Notes: generated from the sequence alone by a model not told the origin. DNA of 64,000 nt from Lepisosteus oculatus (GCF_040954835.1 NC_090698.1:6570501-6634500), one strand, 5' to 3'; numbered from the stretch's first letter, positions 25,201-36,992 are shown. Made by a program: numbers and translations.

Positions 25201-25345
25201 TCTCTCACTGTACCTGTCCTCTCTGTCTCACACTGTAACTCTCCTCTCTCTCACTGTACCTGTCCTCTCTGTCTCACACTGTAACCCTCCTCTCTCACTG
25301 TACCTGTCCTCTGTCTCACACTGTAACTCTCCTCTCTCTCACTAT
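22234..25345. repeat. 3.1-kb CT-rich satellite, unit about 44 bp
   Basis: About 70 tandem units of 42-46 bp. Each unit is a pair of half-units: CACTGTACCTGTCCTCTC, then CACACTGTAACTCTCCTCTC. Units differ by ACCTGTCC/ACCTGCCC/TTCCTGTCC, by TGTCTC/TTATCTC/CTCTC, and by two-base CT gains or losses. The strand is almost purine-free apart from GTA/GTC motifs. A block of about 495 bp is duplicated at a 453-bp offset within it. Confidence 0.96.
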
Positions 25346-25780
25346 TTCTGCCTCACACTATAAGTCTGTAAAGCTACTCTACTGAAGTGTATTGTGTCTC
25401 TAGGACTTGGGAACAGTGTAATTTGTATTGTGTTTTCCTTGGTGGGTGAAATAGTTTTGTTATAGAAAGTGCTCTTCTGAGACTAGTTGATTTTGGTGTG
25501 GTTCGTGGTAGTGAGCTTCAGGACTAGCTGATGGAGGGGACTCTTCTGTGCTCACCTGAGCTTTGTGTAGGTCTCTCTTTTGGTTTCTGTTTCTTAAGAT
25601 AATCCAGTAGTTTGATGCTTTTTGAATATTTTAAATAAACACTATCAAATACATTGCCAGCAACCTTACTATTGCATTATATGAGTAGAGACAAAACATT
25701 TAATTTGTCATTGAAGTAAACAAACAGAGTCTGGTTTGGTTGCAGGTAAAGAATAATAAAGGGGCTGTCACTTCCCCTGT

Positions 25781-26213
25781 GGAAGAGGTGTTAGTGGGAC
25801 CAGTAGGGGGTGCTCACCCTGCCATCTGTGTGGGTACTAATGCCCCAGTACAGTGATGGGGACACTATACTGTAAAAAGGCGCCGTCCTTTAGATTAGAT
25901 GTAAAACTAGAGGTCTTGACTCTCTGTGGTCATTAAAAAACCCAGGACGTTTCTCAAAAAGAATAGAGGTGATACCCCAGTGTCCTGGCCAAATTTCCCC
26001 CTGGCCTTTATGAATCATGGCCTCCTAAAAATCCCCCTCTCTGAACTGGCTCCATCACTCTGCTCTCCTCCCACTGAGAGCTGGTGTGGGGGGAGCTTCC
26101 AGGTGGGGCTGCACACTGGTGGTGTTGGAGGAGAGTCCCCATCACCTGTAAAGCGCTCTGAGTGGAGTGTCCAGAAAAGTGCTATATAAGAGTAAGGAAT
26201 TATTATTATTACT
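25781..26213 (+). mobile_element. SINE3-like element, 5'-truncated (plus orientation)
   Basis: Homologous along its length to the inverted copy at 30429-31018. Shared landmarks are GAAGAGGTGTTAGTGGGACC, CACTATACTGTAAA, GGCGCCGTCCTT, GTCCTGGCCAAATTTCCCCC, TGGCCTCCTAA, GAGTGTCCAGAAAAG and a terminal ATT repeat. It lacks the 5S rRNA-like head seen in the other copy and is more diverged. Confidence 0.8.
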
Positions 26214-27650
26214 ACACAAAATTAAAAGAGGACAGCGGCCTATTTTTGCCCTGTAGGTATTGTTTGACATGTTTATTTGCATGCGAATTCTATTTGCAGG
26301 GCCCCTGTAGAATTAAAGATGTAGTATTCCCTGCATGCCTTGTCTCAGTACCTTCACTGCCAGGCTAAAGGCCACAGTGCAGGGGTCGCTCCAGTTTTGT
26401 GAATGCAGGAGAGTGTTGATCAGGGTAAAGCGGTATCTTGGGTGAGCTGATAGCTGGACCAGGACAGCAGCAATGACGACTTCTAGCCCCATGACCGGTT
26501 CAATCCTGTCTAAAACCAGCCCTGCTAGTTTTCACTGTATCTTCTGAGAACATTGACTTGATTCTTATGTCAAAACCTTTACCCCCTCCCATACCATTGT
26601 GGGGAATGTTGAGGTCTGAGGTTTGAGATTTCAAATCCAAAATGCTTTTTCAAACTCCATACAGCAGGCAAATATTGTTCCCTTTTTTCTGATGTGCATT
26701 GGTTTAGAAGCGTACAGTATGAACAGGGTTTTAATGTGCTCAGCAGTGCAGTGCTTTGGAGAGAATCCAGTCTGACTCTTACCGAGAGCACTGTGGGGAA
26801 AGGAAGGCCAGTATCTGGTGGCCGATGGTACAGTACACAGATTACCACTCGCGCTCGGTCCATTACTGGCCAGTTTCGAGGGCTGAGTTCAAGATCTTGA
26901 GCAGCTCCTCCTCTGGCTCAGGGCTCCAGCACCTCGTTAAGGTTGACATTAGGCCTGTTGCTGTTCCTGGGCTGCAGGGTGATAACTCAGTCCAGGGTGT
27001 TCTGGGCATCTTTGATGCAACTTTCGGGTGATCTTAGTTTCTTTAATTAATTTAGCGTCGAGTGTTTTTTGTGGAACAGTATGTATATTTCCTCAGTGCC
27101 GAAGGAAGAGATGCTGTGGCTGGGGTTCTAGACTCCATACGGTGGACATCAGACTCACAGCAGACAACATCCTTGATGGCCTTGTCCTGGGATTTCTAGA
27201 TGTTCCAACCGCTTAGAGTTAGAGATCTCCAGGATCTCGTAAAATTGAGTGTTTATGCTCTCTTATTTCTCAGGGAACAAAAAAGACACAGATGACAACT
27301 TTTCTGTTTCACACAACAAGTTTCTCCCGGTTTTTCTAAGTCTCCAGCTCCCCTCCTCTCTGCAGGTCGCTCTGGCACCATGGCTGATTGGCTCTGTGTT
27401 GCTCTTAATATTATTGACGGAAAGAGACTCACACTCTCACACACAATGGGTCTCTCATAATGAATTGGATGTTTAATCCCCTGGAATGTTTCCCAATTAC
27501 CCTGCAGCCCTAAATACATCTTACGTAACAGTCCGCCACTACAATAGGGGGCCTGTGGTGCCGCAAGGAGAGCGAAGCTGTGGAAATCATTGATGCCCCT
27601 TATTGCACCCTGTACATCTTATACAGGCTTATCACAATTGAGGTTATGCT
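26214..27650. other. intergenic DNA, no gene seen
   Basis: Unique-looking sequence without a supported gene. Open frames are short and match nothing I know. Confidence 0.45.
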
Positions 27651-27654
27651 GTGA

Positions 27655-28030
27655 CACTCTGTTACAGTACTGTACCACTCTGTTACAGTGTTATAACACA
27701 CCTTCACTGAGCTGTACCACTCCTTTACAGTGTTATAACACACCTTTACTGAGCTGTACCACTCCTTTACAGTGTTATAACACACCTTCACTGAGCTGTA
27801 CCACTCTGTTACAGTGTTATAACACACCTTCACTGAGCTGTACCACTCTGTCACTGTGTTATAACACACCTTCACTGTGGTGTACCACTCTGTCACTGTG
27901 TTATAACACACCTTCACTGTGGTGTACCACTCTGTCACTGTGTTATAACACACCTTCATTGTGGTGTACCACTCTGTCACTGTTATAACACACCCTAACT
28001 GAGATGTACCACTGTGTTATACTACACCTT
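27655..28030. repeat. 42-bp minisatellite
   Basis: About nine copies of a unit containing GTTATAACACACCTTCACTG and GTGTACCACTCTGT. GTTATAACAC is itself palindromic over GTTATAAC, so each unit carries a small hairpin. Later units change GAGCTGTACC to GTGGTGTACC. Confidence 0.92.
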
Positions 28031-28152
28031 CACTGTGCTGTACCTCTCTGTCTGCTGAGAAAGAGAGGATGAGGGAGAGAGACAAGGAGAGAGACAGAGA
28101 GACAGAGGAGGAGGCGTGTGGGGCAGTCTGCCTGGACGCTGACACTCTGCAG

Positions 28153-28170
28153 CTCTAATCCAGATTAGAG
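28153..28170. promoter_or_regulatory. palindromic pair of K50 homeodomain core sites
   Basis: CTCTAATC-CA-GATTAGAG is a perfect inverted repeat that places two TAATC cores (one a full TAATCC) head to head. K50 proteins such as Crx/Otx and Pitx bind this core. It lies about 19 kb upstream of the crx start. A functional role is inference only. Confidence 0.2.
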
Positions 28171-29327
28171 TGTCTAAAAGAGGCCTGTGTATCTCCTGCC
28201 CTGACTCTAATACACAGCTCTGTCAGCACCAATCACTCAGGGCACTAATCCCCCCCACAACCCCTGCATGCGGTACAATCACACAATTGGAAATCATACA
28301 AGAACATCACTGTAAAAAAAAACAACTGACGGGGTTTGGCTTCAACACACTGGACACCGAAAGAGAAGAAACAGGAGGAGGGGAGCTGAGTGGTGTCACA
28401 ATACGCCATATTCACTGTGCGTAGTACTCTGTGACAGATCTGATTATTCTTTGCTTTTGAAAACTATTGCTGTGTCTGTCTTTGTCATCATTGTGTGTCC
28501 TCACAACATCCTGTGTTTAAAGCAATTCATATCTTGAATCCAGCAGGCAGCTGGAGCAGATCAGTGATGGGCGCGGTCCAGGTTCTGCTTGTGTCTGGGC
28601 CTCAGCACGTTTAGCCATGTTCGTGGTGTAAAACACGTCATAACTTTGCATCAAACATCCTCTAACACACCCAGTTTGTTAGACTTCTCTTACTTTTGTT
28701 TCCTTTGTAAAGATGTTGAAGCACTTTTTGACTACCAGCGATTACTGATAATAACTGTCTTCAGACTTTTCACAGTTCGGTGTGTGCGTCTGTGTGAACC
28801 AGAGTGTGGCACCATGTAATTGGTTAGCACAGAGCTTGTCAGTGTATTGTTTATCACAGTTCGTGTCAGTAAGTGTCAATGTATATATAACACACTAGGT
28901 CAGTATATATATACGTGTGTGTCAATAGCTTTGTATCACAGTGTGAGTATGACAGTGGGGGTGTCTGTGTATCACAGCATTTTGTGGTCAATATATGTGT
29001 CAATGCTATCAATGTTTATGTCTGTGTGTGTATCTCAGTCTGTGAGTCTCAGTGTATGAGTGCAGCTGGGGTTGCAATGAGACAGTAAATGGAGTTGACA
29101 CTGAGCTGCTCAGTGGATTAGCATAACAGTGTAATGGCACAGCCAGAGAGAGGGGTAGGTATTCCTCAATAAGCAAAGACAGACCAGCTGTAAGTGTCCA
29201 CTGCTCTGCTGACTGGAGCAGTGCCTGCAGGAAGAATAGACACCAGCCAGCACAAACAAATAGACTTCTGTCATACTGAGAATCACCTGCCTTCATCACA
29301 CTGATGGAGCGGCACATCTCAGTGAAA
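28171..29327. other. intergenic DNA, no gene seen
   Basis: GT-rich, degenerate CAGTGTG-like sequence at 28790-29060 resembles decayed minisatellite. No gene is supported. Confidence 0.45.
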
Positions 29328-30100
29328 GTGTGCAAACACACAGTGAGAGTATGATGCAGTATAGAGAGAACGTGGCATGGCACAGTGAGAGTATGACACA
29401 GCACAGTGACAGTGTGGCACAGCAGCACTGTGAGAGTACGACACAGCACAGTGACAGTGTGGCACAGCAGCACTGTGAGGGTACGACACAGCACAGTGAC
29501 AGTGTGGCACAGCAGCACTGTGGGAGTACGACACAGCACAGTGACAGTGTGGCACAGCAGCACTGTGAGGGTACGACACAGCACAGTGACAGTGTGGCAC
29601 AGCAGCACTGTGAGGGTACGACACAGCACAGTGACAGTGTGGCACAGCAGCACTGTGGGAGTACGACACAGCACAGTGACAGTGTGGCACAGCAGCACTG
29701 TGAGGGTACGACACAGCACAGTGACAGTGTGGCACAGCAGCACTGTGGGAGTACGACACAGCACAGTGACAGTGTGGCACAGCAGCACTGTGAGAGTACG
29801 ACACAGCACAGTGACAGTGTGGCACAGCAGCACTGTGAGGGTACGACACAGCACAGTGACAGTGTGGCACAGCAGCACTGTGAGGGTACGACACAGCACA
29901 GTGACAGTGTGGCACAGCAGCACTGTGAGGGTACGACACAGCACAGTGACAGTGTGGCACAGCAGCACTGTGAGGGTACGACACAGCACAGTGACAGTGT
30001 GGCACAGCAGCACTGTGGGAGTACGACACAGCACAGTGACAGTGTGGCACAGCAGCACTGTGAGAGTACGACACAGCACAGTGACAGTGTGGCACAGTGA
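29328..30100. repeat. 45-bp minisatellite
   Basis: About 16 copies of a 45-bp unit containing GACACAGCACAGTGACAGTG and GGCACAGCAGCACTGTGAG, with more degenerate units at the left edge (29328-29400). Units differ mainly at TGAGAG/TGAGGG/TGGGAG before TACGAC. A period divisible by three leaves several frames open on both strands; these are not genes. Confidence 0.95.
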
Positions 30101-30428
30101 CAATATTATGTGTCTTTTATAGTTTTGTTCTTATTTTTCTCTGTACTTTGCTGTTTCTCCTTGAACTCAGAGCTCAGCGAACTAGAGTGCAGCTCCATCA
30201 CAGTAGAGCAGTCATGGGCAGAGACTCTCTTCTGACTCCCTGTGCACCAACACACAAACAAAATGCCCTTCTTCTTTATTATTATTTACCTGCACCCAAA
30301 CCAAACCCAGTTTGCTTCAGTCACAAACGAAATGTCTTCTCTACTCTTCTCATGCAGTAGTAAGGATGGCCACCAGGTGGAAGCATAGACCATGTTATTC
30401 GACCTGCTTTGTTAAATTCTTGTACGGC

Positions 30429-31018
30429 AATAATAATAATAATAATAATTGCTTACACTTATATAGCGCTTTTCTGGACACTCCACTCAAAGCGCTTTAC
30501 AGGTAATGGGGTCTCCCCTCCACCACCACCAATGTGCAGCATCCACCTGGATGATGCGACGGCAGCCATAGTGCGCCAGAACGCTCACCACACATCAGCT
30601 ATCAGTGGGGAGGAGAGCAGAGTAATGTAGCCAATTCATAGAGGGGGATTATTAGGAGGCCATGATGGGGTAAAGGCCAGGGGGGGAAATTTGGCCAGGA
30701 CACCGGGGTTACACCCCTACTCTTTTCGAGAAGCGCCCTGGGATTTTTAATGACCACAGAGAGTCAGGACCTCGGTTTTACGTCTCATCCGAAGGACGGC
30801 GCCTGTTTACAGTATAGTGTCCCCGTCACTATACTGGGGCATTAGGACCCACATGGACCGCAGGGTGAGCGCCCCCTGCTGGCCCCACTAACACCTCTTC
30901 CAGCAGCAACCTTAGTTTTTCCCAGGAGGTCTCCCATCCAGGTACTGACCAGGCTCACACCTGCTTAGCTTCAGTGGGTTGCCAGTTGTGAGTTGCAGGG
31001 TGATATGGCTGCTGGTAC
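30429..31018 (-). mobile_element. 5S rRNA-derived SINE (SINE3-like), near full length
   Basis: Reading the minus strand from 31018, the element opens with a 5S rRNA-like head. It contains GAAGCTAAGCAGGTGTGAGC, CCTGGTCAGTACC and TGGATGGGAGACC, matching the internal promoter part of 5S rRNA. A body of about 450 bp follows, ending in AGCGCTATATAAGTGTAAGC and an ATT-repeat tail (30429-30449). A 5S-like head, unrelated body and ATT tail is the SINE3 architecture described from zebrafish. Body landmarks match the inverted copy at 25781-26213. Confidence 0.85.
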
Positions 31019-31704
31019 AAACTATTGCTTTGGCAACACTGATTGTACCCATCGGTCATGCTAATAAAGCACCTTGAATTGAATTGAATTGAACTGAAAT
31101 AGTAAGAGACATTAAAGCTGTCGCCCTGAATGTCCAGCAGCATTGTCTTCGTTTGGCTGTGACTCCACTGATGCCATGTTTATTGACCACACATGCACCC
31201 CAGCTATTGGAAATTCAAGTGGCCATTGACCTCTGTAGGCTTTCAGGTTTAAAGAAATGGAAATGCTGTAGTGTCTCATGTGTCTCACTTCTCTCATTAG
31301 AACATAAAGTGGACATTGGCTGTATCAGTGTTTTGTCAATTTCAAGGAACCACAACCCATATCTATTACACTAACCTAGGAGTTTCCAACACAGGTATTC
31401 TGTGCAGCTTTATGTTGTGAAAAGCTCTGCATCTTGGAGAAACGTTTAATTTATCTAAAGTTTAACTGGACCAGTTGACCCCTAAATCTGGAGTTAGAAA
31501 CCCCTGCACTAGTGATTGTGGGAATCGGAGGGAGCCTGTGCCTAGATCTGTGACCATATAACTGCTGTTTTACTAGCAGTTTTTCAGAAAGGATTTAACG
31601 CTTACATTTCATTTGTATTTGTAGAGGACAACACAAGGTAATATGGATATAAGAAAAACAAGATATAGAGGTCTTAGATAAATAGAGGGACAAACAGACC
31701 CCAT

Positions 31705-31790
31705 GCCTTGTAAAAGTATTCAGACCCTTTCTATGGTGACCCGTCTTGTGAAATTACCAAGTAACGCGCGAACATTTAAAAAAAAATTGA
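31705..31790. mobile_element. DNA-transposon terminal fragment (Tc1-like)
   Basis: TGCCTTGTAAAAGTATTCAG resembles the terminal sequence of a common fish Tc1/mariner-like family as I recall it. Only a fragment is present, ending at the palindrome. Confidence 0.35.
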
Positions 31791-31809
31791 ATATGTTGTT
31801 CAAAACCTG

Positions 31810-31920
31810 AATTGCTATGCTTGTCTCATCAGGACCCAGACCTATGGACTCTGGGGGAAGCACCTGGTGCTTCCCCCAGAGTCCATAGGTCTGGGTCCTG
31901 ATGAGACAAGCATAGCAATT
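31810..31920. repeat. 111-bp perfect palindrome (55-bp arms, 1-bp centre)
   Basis: Arms 31810-31864 and 31866-31920 are perfect reverse complements around a single T at 31865. Checked base by base: no mismatch in 55 pairs, and symmetry ends sharply on both sides. The arm reads AATTGCTATGCTTGTCTCAT inward to GGGGGAAGCACC. It lies between transposon-like fragments. Confidence 0.97.
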
Positions 31921-32120
31921 TTTGCACATTGCCTATTGTTGTTTTTTTGCACATTGCCTGTTGTTGTTTTTTGCACACTGCCTGTTGTCTCTGTCTTTCT
32001 TTTGCTACACAATTGTATTGTTGTTGTTGTTTTTTCTCTTTGTACTACTTATGTCTGAGAGCTAGCTAAATAGCATTTCGTTATACCATATACCATGTAT
32101 ATGAGTGTAATGACAATAAA
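31921..32120 (+). mobile_element. decayed retroelement 3' end
   Basis: Repeats of TTTTGCACATTGCCTGTTGT are followed by GCATTTCGTTATACC and ATGACAATAAACTTGAACT. This resembles the 3' tail of fish non-LTR elements, which end near ATGACAATAAA. No coding portion is present. Confidence 0.4.
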
Positions 32121-32149
32121 CTTGAACTATCGCGGCCATGATGAGGGAT

Positions 32150-32345
32150 CTATGGGGATATGTCTCTGCTCATCTGCACGTTTGCCCCATTCTTCTTGGC
32201 CAGTTTCTTCAGGCTGTCTCATGTTGCTTGGGGATCGCTTACAGACGACAGTCTTCAGGGTTCGGGTCTTCCTAGGGATTTTTAGTAGGATTCAGGTCAG
32301 GATTTCGACGGGGACATTCACTTTCTTAGTCTGAAGCCAGACTGT
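32150..32345. mobile_element. DNA-transposon-like fragment
   Basis: GCCCCATTCTTCTTGGCCAG, TTGCTTGGGGATCGCTTACA and GGGGACATTCACTTTCTTAG resemble the interior of a non-coding fish DNA transposon that I recall but cannot name with certainty. Confidence 0.3.
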
Positions 32346-35300
32346 TTAAATTGTCTGTAAAAGAAACTGGGGTTGTGGAGGGGAGTCTAGCATTTTAGGA
32401 GGAGAATGAAACAGAAGAGTCATGGTCAATTCTCATGTATTTTTAATTGCTATAAAATGGTATAGGATCTTGCAAGAATATCCAGAATTTTTTTCACTGT
32501 CTTAAACTGTGTTTTTATGCTCGTTTTTCTCCTGTACTGTATATTTTCCAGCATGTGTATCTGTTTGCTGCTGATTTCCCTTTTACTTGAAATGTTGTCC
32601 TAAAAGGTGCTTCGTAAAGGCTGAATATGATAATTACGTCTGTAAGTTACTGGCAGAGAGAAGCAAAACTGCCATGAATTCTTAGAAATATCCATGTATA
32701 ATTCCACAGACACGTAAAACGATACGGGCATGAATATAAACAATGAGTTATCACTACAGTTTCTGAGTCTCATTTTCAAGTCTCATATGATAACAAGTCT
32801 GAACTATTTCTGAATGTATCCACTGAGGTATAGGGGAAAAATGAAATTGTGTTATCTTCGTGGTTTTGAGTAGTTTTGTACAAGTCCATATTAAGATTTC
32901 TTTCTTAGTTTGATTAAGAAGCCTGTGGCCTGTGCGATCTGCAGGTGTACTGTATCTCATTATGGAATTCAGACCCCTAGAAAACAATTGGTTATGGGCT
33001 CTGTTTGTTGATGAATTGAGAGATTTGATTGGTTGACCTATAGATAGGATGCACCTGAGGATGTTTCTTCTGTATTTTTTTTACATTCAAGTCACATCTA
33101 CTCTTGAGGTCATCTTGCAACAGGCAACCAGAATGGAGACTTTTAGCCAGATGAGTTCGAGCACGCTCACTGGGGGACAGTACTGTGTTGCTGCAGTTGG
33201 CTTTCGGTTTACCGTGCTTACAGCAGTGCTTGGCAGAGCCAGTCCTAACCTTTACCACACAACAGGTATGGGTATTTCTTCCATGATTTCCTCATGGTCC
33301 ACTACCCTTTCCTGTGCCTTTACCATAGTATACCACAGTGACATATTTCCTTTTACTTACACGAGCACACAAACACTGCCTGGACATGATTTCATAAAAA
33401 GTTTATAAAAATCTTTAAAAAAAAAAAACAGCAATACAAATGACAATCATAGCCATAGTAGAAAAGTATATTCTCCCAAACAGATCCTCACTTCATATAC
33501 AATTTAATACAACAGTCAGACTCAAAATACTGGCTTTGTTTAAGGCACTTTGTAAAGTTAGCAAGTTATAGTATATATTGTGTGTTTATATACAGTAAGT
33601 CGATTTGTATGATGCAGCTACAATATTTTACTCATTGAGAAAGGGTGAATTTATCTGGACAATGTCAGACCGGCTGTGGTATCTTCACCTGTATTAACCT
33701 CCTGCGTTCTCTTTCTATCTCTCCCACTCCGTGTACTGAGAGGAATGTGCAATACAGACACACCGACACAAACCGCATCATCAATCCACAGTTAGAAAGA
33801 GATAAAATCCCAAGACTTGCACGGAGTTGTCCAATGACATGGAAATAACTCAAACTTTTAAGTGGTTATGAAGTTATTAGACAGGTTTTCACCATTACTC
33901 TTTTCCCATTTCCCTTTTTAATTGCCTTTCTTGACATGGTCCCTTTTTTCCACCTCTTCTCCTTCGTTTCTGGCTCTAGGAGTTTACCTTCTAATTCGCT
34001 TGTTAACAACTTTTATTCCATAGCATGCAGAAAGAAGACAAGTCTGTTTGTTGAACTTGAATTTCAGCATGGATTTCTCTGATGGAGAGCTTCAGTAAAA
34101 AGCCACTTATTTTAAAGTCACAACTGTTCATCTCTTATGTCAGTAGGTCAGTGAAATAACTGTCAGTTGTGATGGCGTGACACTTGACCACGGTTTGACC
34201 ACAGTCCTGCTTTCACAGTCCGAACTGCTTTACAAGACTCGGACAACTCTGCCACGTTTAGCTTACACCTCTGTTGACTCCTGAAGAGAAAACAGAAATC
34301 CCTTATTTTGGCAGGCAACTGTGAAAGCCTTACTGATGCATTTTCAAGAACATTTACATATCATCTCTAAAGAACAAGCTTGCTCAGGGTGTTTTAAATG
34401 GTGTTCCTATGGGCTCTTCCACACTCCAAACTCAGTTTCCAGATGATTTCTAATTTCTTAAACGTGTACATCATTGCAAAGTCCAGGCAGAGCGGCTTAG
34501 TGGAAAAAAACGACTCCAGCTCTGGCCTCCACCCTCTGACACCACCACACTTGGAGCAAGAGCGGGTATTTCATCTGATATACCACTCAGCTCTAAGCCT
34601 GGGGGTGGGGCAGTGCTACACGAAGGCTGTTCTGCACATCTCTTGCCGACCACAAGAACCATTTATGGGTATGGGTATGGGTTAGGTGGCTATGGTGTTA
34701 TTTCGTGTTTGTGTTCTCTGTCTAGGCAATATGGCCACCTGGTTTGCATACTGCAGTATCATTGGTTAGGAGCCTTTCCATTGGAATGTGCTGATGTAGT
34801 CCGTCTTCATGCAGCGTGCAAGCTGGGTGGCTGTATTGCTTACGGCCACACCCATCTCGCCTTTCCATGTTTATTACAAGAAGTCTACAGAAGAGGACAG
34901 GAGGCCCATCAAGCATCTTTGGTTGCTTGTAATTTACTGATCCTCTGATTTTATCCTGCCTTTTCTTGACGGTGCAGTACCTGGGAATCGGCTCCAGGTA
35001 TTTTCAAAATAAGGAATCACTCAAAACCAAGTTCTGATATGAGAACGAGTCCACAAGAATAAAGGGGTATACATTTTCTTCAGGAAGAAGGTACATTAGC
35101 ATAGATACGGTATGAAGCATTTTGGAAATGTGTCTATAAATGCTTTAAGAGTCCCCATAGGGAGTTTCAGCTTTCTTTTTGATTTGTCAGCATTAAGAAT
35201 ATAGTACACACCAAAAAAGAGTAAAATATGTTTTTCCCTTTTTCATGTTTGAGCCAGATCAGATCAGGAGAAACTCCCCATCACAGAACACCAAAGAGCA

Positions 35301-36247
35301 TCTAGGAGTATACATACACATAGATACAATTTTTTACATATATAGAAAGAGAGAAAGATTTATATTAGTGCAAAATATTATTTCAGGTTTATACACTATA
35401 AAAAAAACATTAATACTGTGCTTGAATCATTCTGACTGGTCCACTTGCCCCTCCAGCAATATTAGATTCCCTTGTTCTGTGCAAAATCAAAAATTCCTAA
35501 AATCACTTTTTTTCCAGTGTGGAGTGACACTTGATCCAGCTGAGATTAAAAGTGGGAGAACTTGGCTTGAACTGGTCTATCTGACTGAGATCCCTGTGAG
35601 ACAGAACCAGTAGTGCAGGTAGGCACCAGCAGAGTTTACATCCTACAGGAAATATACTGGCCATACTGCTTTTTACTGACTGTTTTGGTTGGTATTCTCT
35701 AATGGTTTATGCCACCTGAACTGGTTTACAGTGGCTTTACTGATTTATAGTAAATGTACTGGGTAACTATGACTGAGTACTGTACTGATGTTGGTTATAC
35801 TGGTTTACACTGGTTTTACCAATTTATACTGACTTATACTGGTTGTACCAATTTATATTGTCTGAGCTAGGTGATTTAAATGGGCTGTACTGGTTTATAC
35901 TGGCAGAAATGATTTATGATGGCAGTCCTGATTTAAGCTGGTGGACTGGCTTAGTACAGCAGTATACTGACTTCAATACACGCTGTTTTGGAAGTTGAAG
36001 TGTAGCGTCTGCACTGATCTAGCTGTTTATAGATTTGGGATGTAAGTGGTATATTGGGCGTGTCTCACACCAGTCACACAGATGACTTTGAAACCTGTAG
36101 GGAGACGAGGACACTGGGGTCAGAACTCGGGGACTGCAGTGAGGGCAGTAGACCTCACTGTGGACCATGTGAACAAACCACTCTCTGGCACTCTCCGTCT
36201 CCACGTGGCTGTGTCCAGTGAGAGGACAGCCCAGTGAGGGTGTGATG
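32346..36247. other. intergenic DNA and axl 3' flank, no gene seen
   Basis: AT-rich sequence; open frames match nothing known to me. The part left of 36247 should contain the axl 3' UTR. On the gene strand the nearest clear AATAAA I noticed is near 34870, so the polyadenylation site is not settled. 35650-35960 holds degenerate TACTGGTTTATACTG-like repeats. Confidence 0.45.
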
Positions 36248-36689
36248 TCACTGGCAGGGGACGTCCTTACTGACGGCCTGCGGCCCCTCCTCCCACTCCT
36301 CTGGCCCGAGGGTCAGGGAAGGCGAAGCCATGGTCAGGGGCAGACTCTCCAGCGACTCGGACAACAGGCGCTGGTTTTCATGCTGGGGGCAAAGCACATA
36401 CCGTCCCGGCTGGTGCACCTCTGCTACGGCCACCGGGGCGGCGCCCTTGAGCGGGCTCAGGGAGAAGGGCGGGGGCGGCGTCTTGAGGAAGGCATCGCTC
36501 CCCAAGGGCTCGCGGCCCCCGACGGCCCCCAGCTCCGAGCCGGGCTCCTCCATGTTGACGTACAGGATGTCTTCGGGCCCTTGAGGGTCCGGGAGCTCCT
36601 CTAGGGTCTTCTCGAGCTGACAGCGCAGGGACTCAAACCCAGGCCGGTCCTTGGGGCTCAGCAGCCAGCAGGAGAACATCAGGGCATAG
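36248..36689 (-). CDS. axl: axl last coding exon: end of kinase and C-terminal tail
   Basis: Begins YALMFSCWLLSPKDRPGFES, the end of the kinase fold. The tail has DILYVNMEEPG (the YVNM docking site) and AEVHQPGRYVLCP (a second conserved tyrosine), separated by a proline-rich insert. It continues ENQRLLSESLESLPL to a TGA at 36250-36248. The tail past the second tyrosine is longer than in human AXL. The acceptor is CTCTCTCTTAG. The ATG at 36679 is internal and not a start. Confidence 0.95.
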
Positions 36690-36992
36690 CTAAGAGAGAG
36701 AGGGAGAGAGGGAGGGAGTTAGGGAGGAGAGAGGAAGGCAAAAAGGCAGGTGGTGACATCTGTTAAACTGTGGTGGCAATATTGTCAGTTCTGCCAATAA
36801 AGCACCTTTGATTTAAACTCAGTTATGCTGACTGACAGAATCAGGCAGAAATAGTCCGACACTTGAGGAGAGACAGACAGAGCCAAATAAACAGGCTGTC
36901 AGGCAGACAGAAACAAAATCAGACGGATAAACAGTCATACAGAGTCAGACTGAGAGAGTCAGACAGTCAGATAGGCAGGCTGCATTGCTCAC
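36690..36992 (-). other. axl: axl intron with retroelement-like tail
   Basis: Contains CCAATAAAGCACCTTTGATT near 36796, similar to the non-LTR 3' tail CTAATAAAGCACCTTGAATT near 31060. It also contains AGACAG-rich sequence at 36870-36980. Confidence 0.35.

Noticed and set aside
22234..30100. CRISPR-like repeat arrays
   Set aside because: Units are contiguous with no unique spacers, the genome is vertebrate, and there are no cas genes.
29009..30122. Several 238-364-residue open frames on both strands
   Set aside because: All are the 45-bp array in different frames. The simultaneous openness on both strands comes from the repeat period.
30900..31018. A 5S rRNA gene
   Set aside because: Only a diverged 5S-like head of about 115 bp, fused to a SINE body with an ATT tail. 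It is a retroposon promoter, not an rRNA gene.
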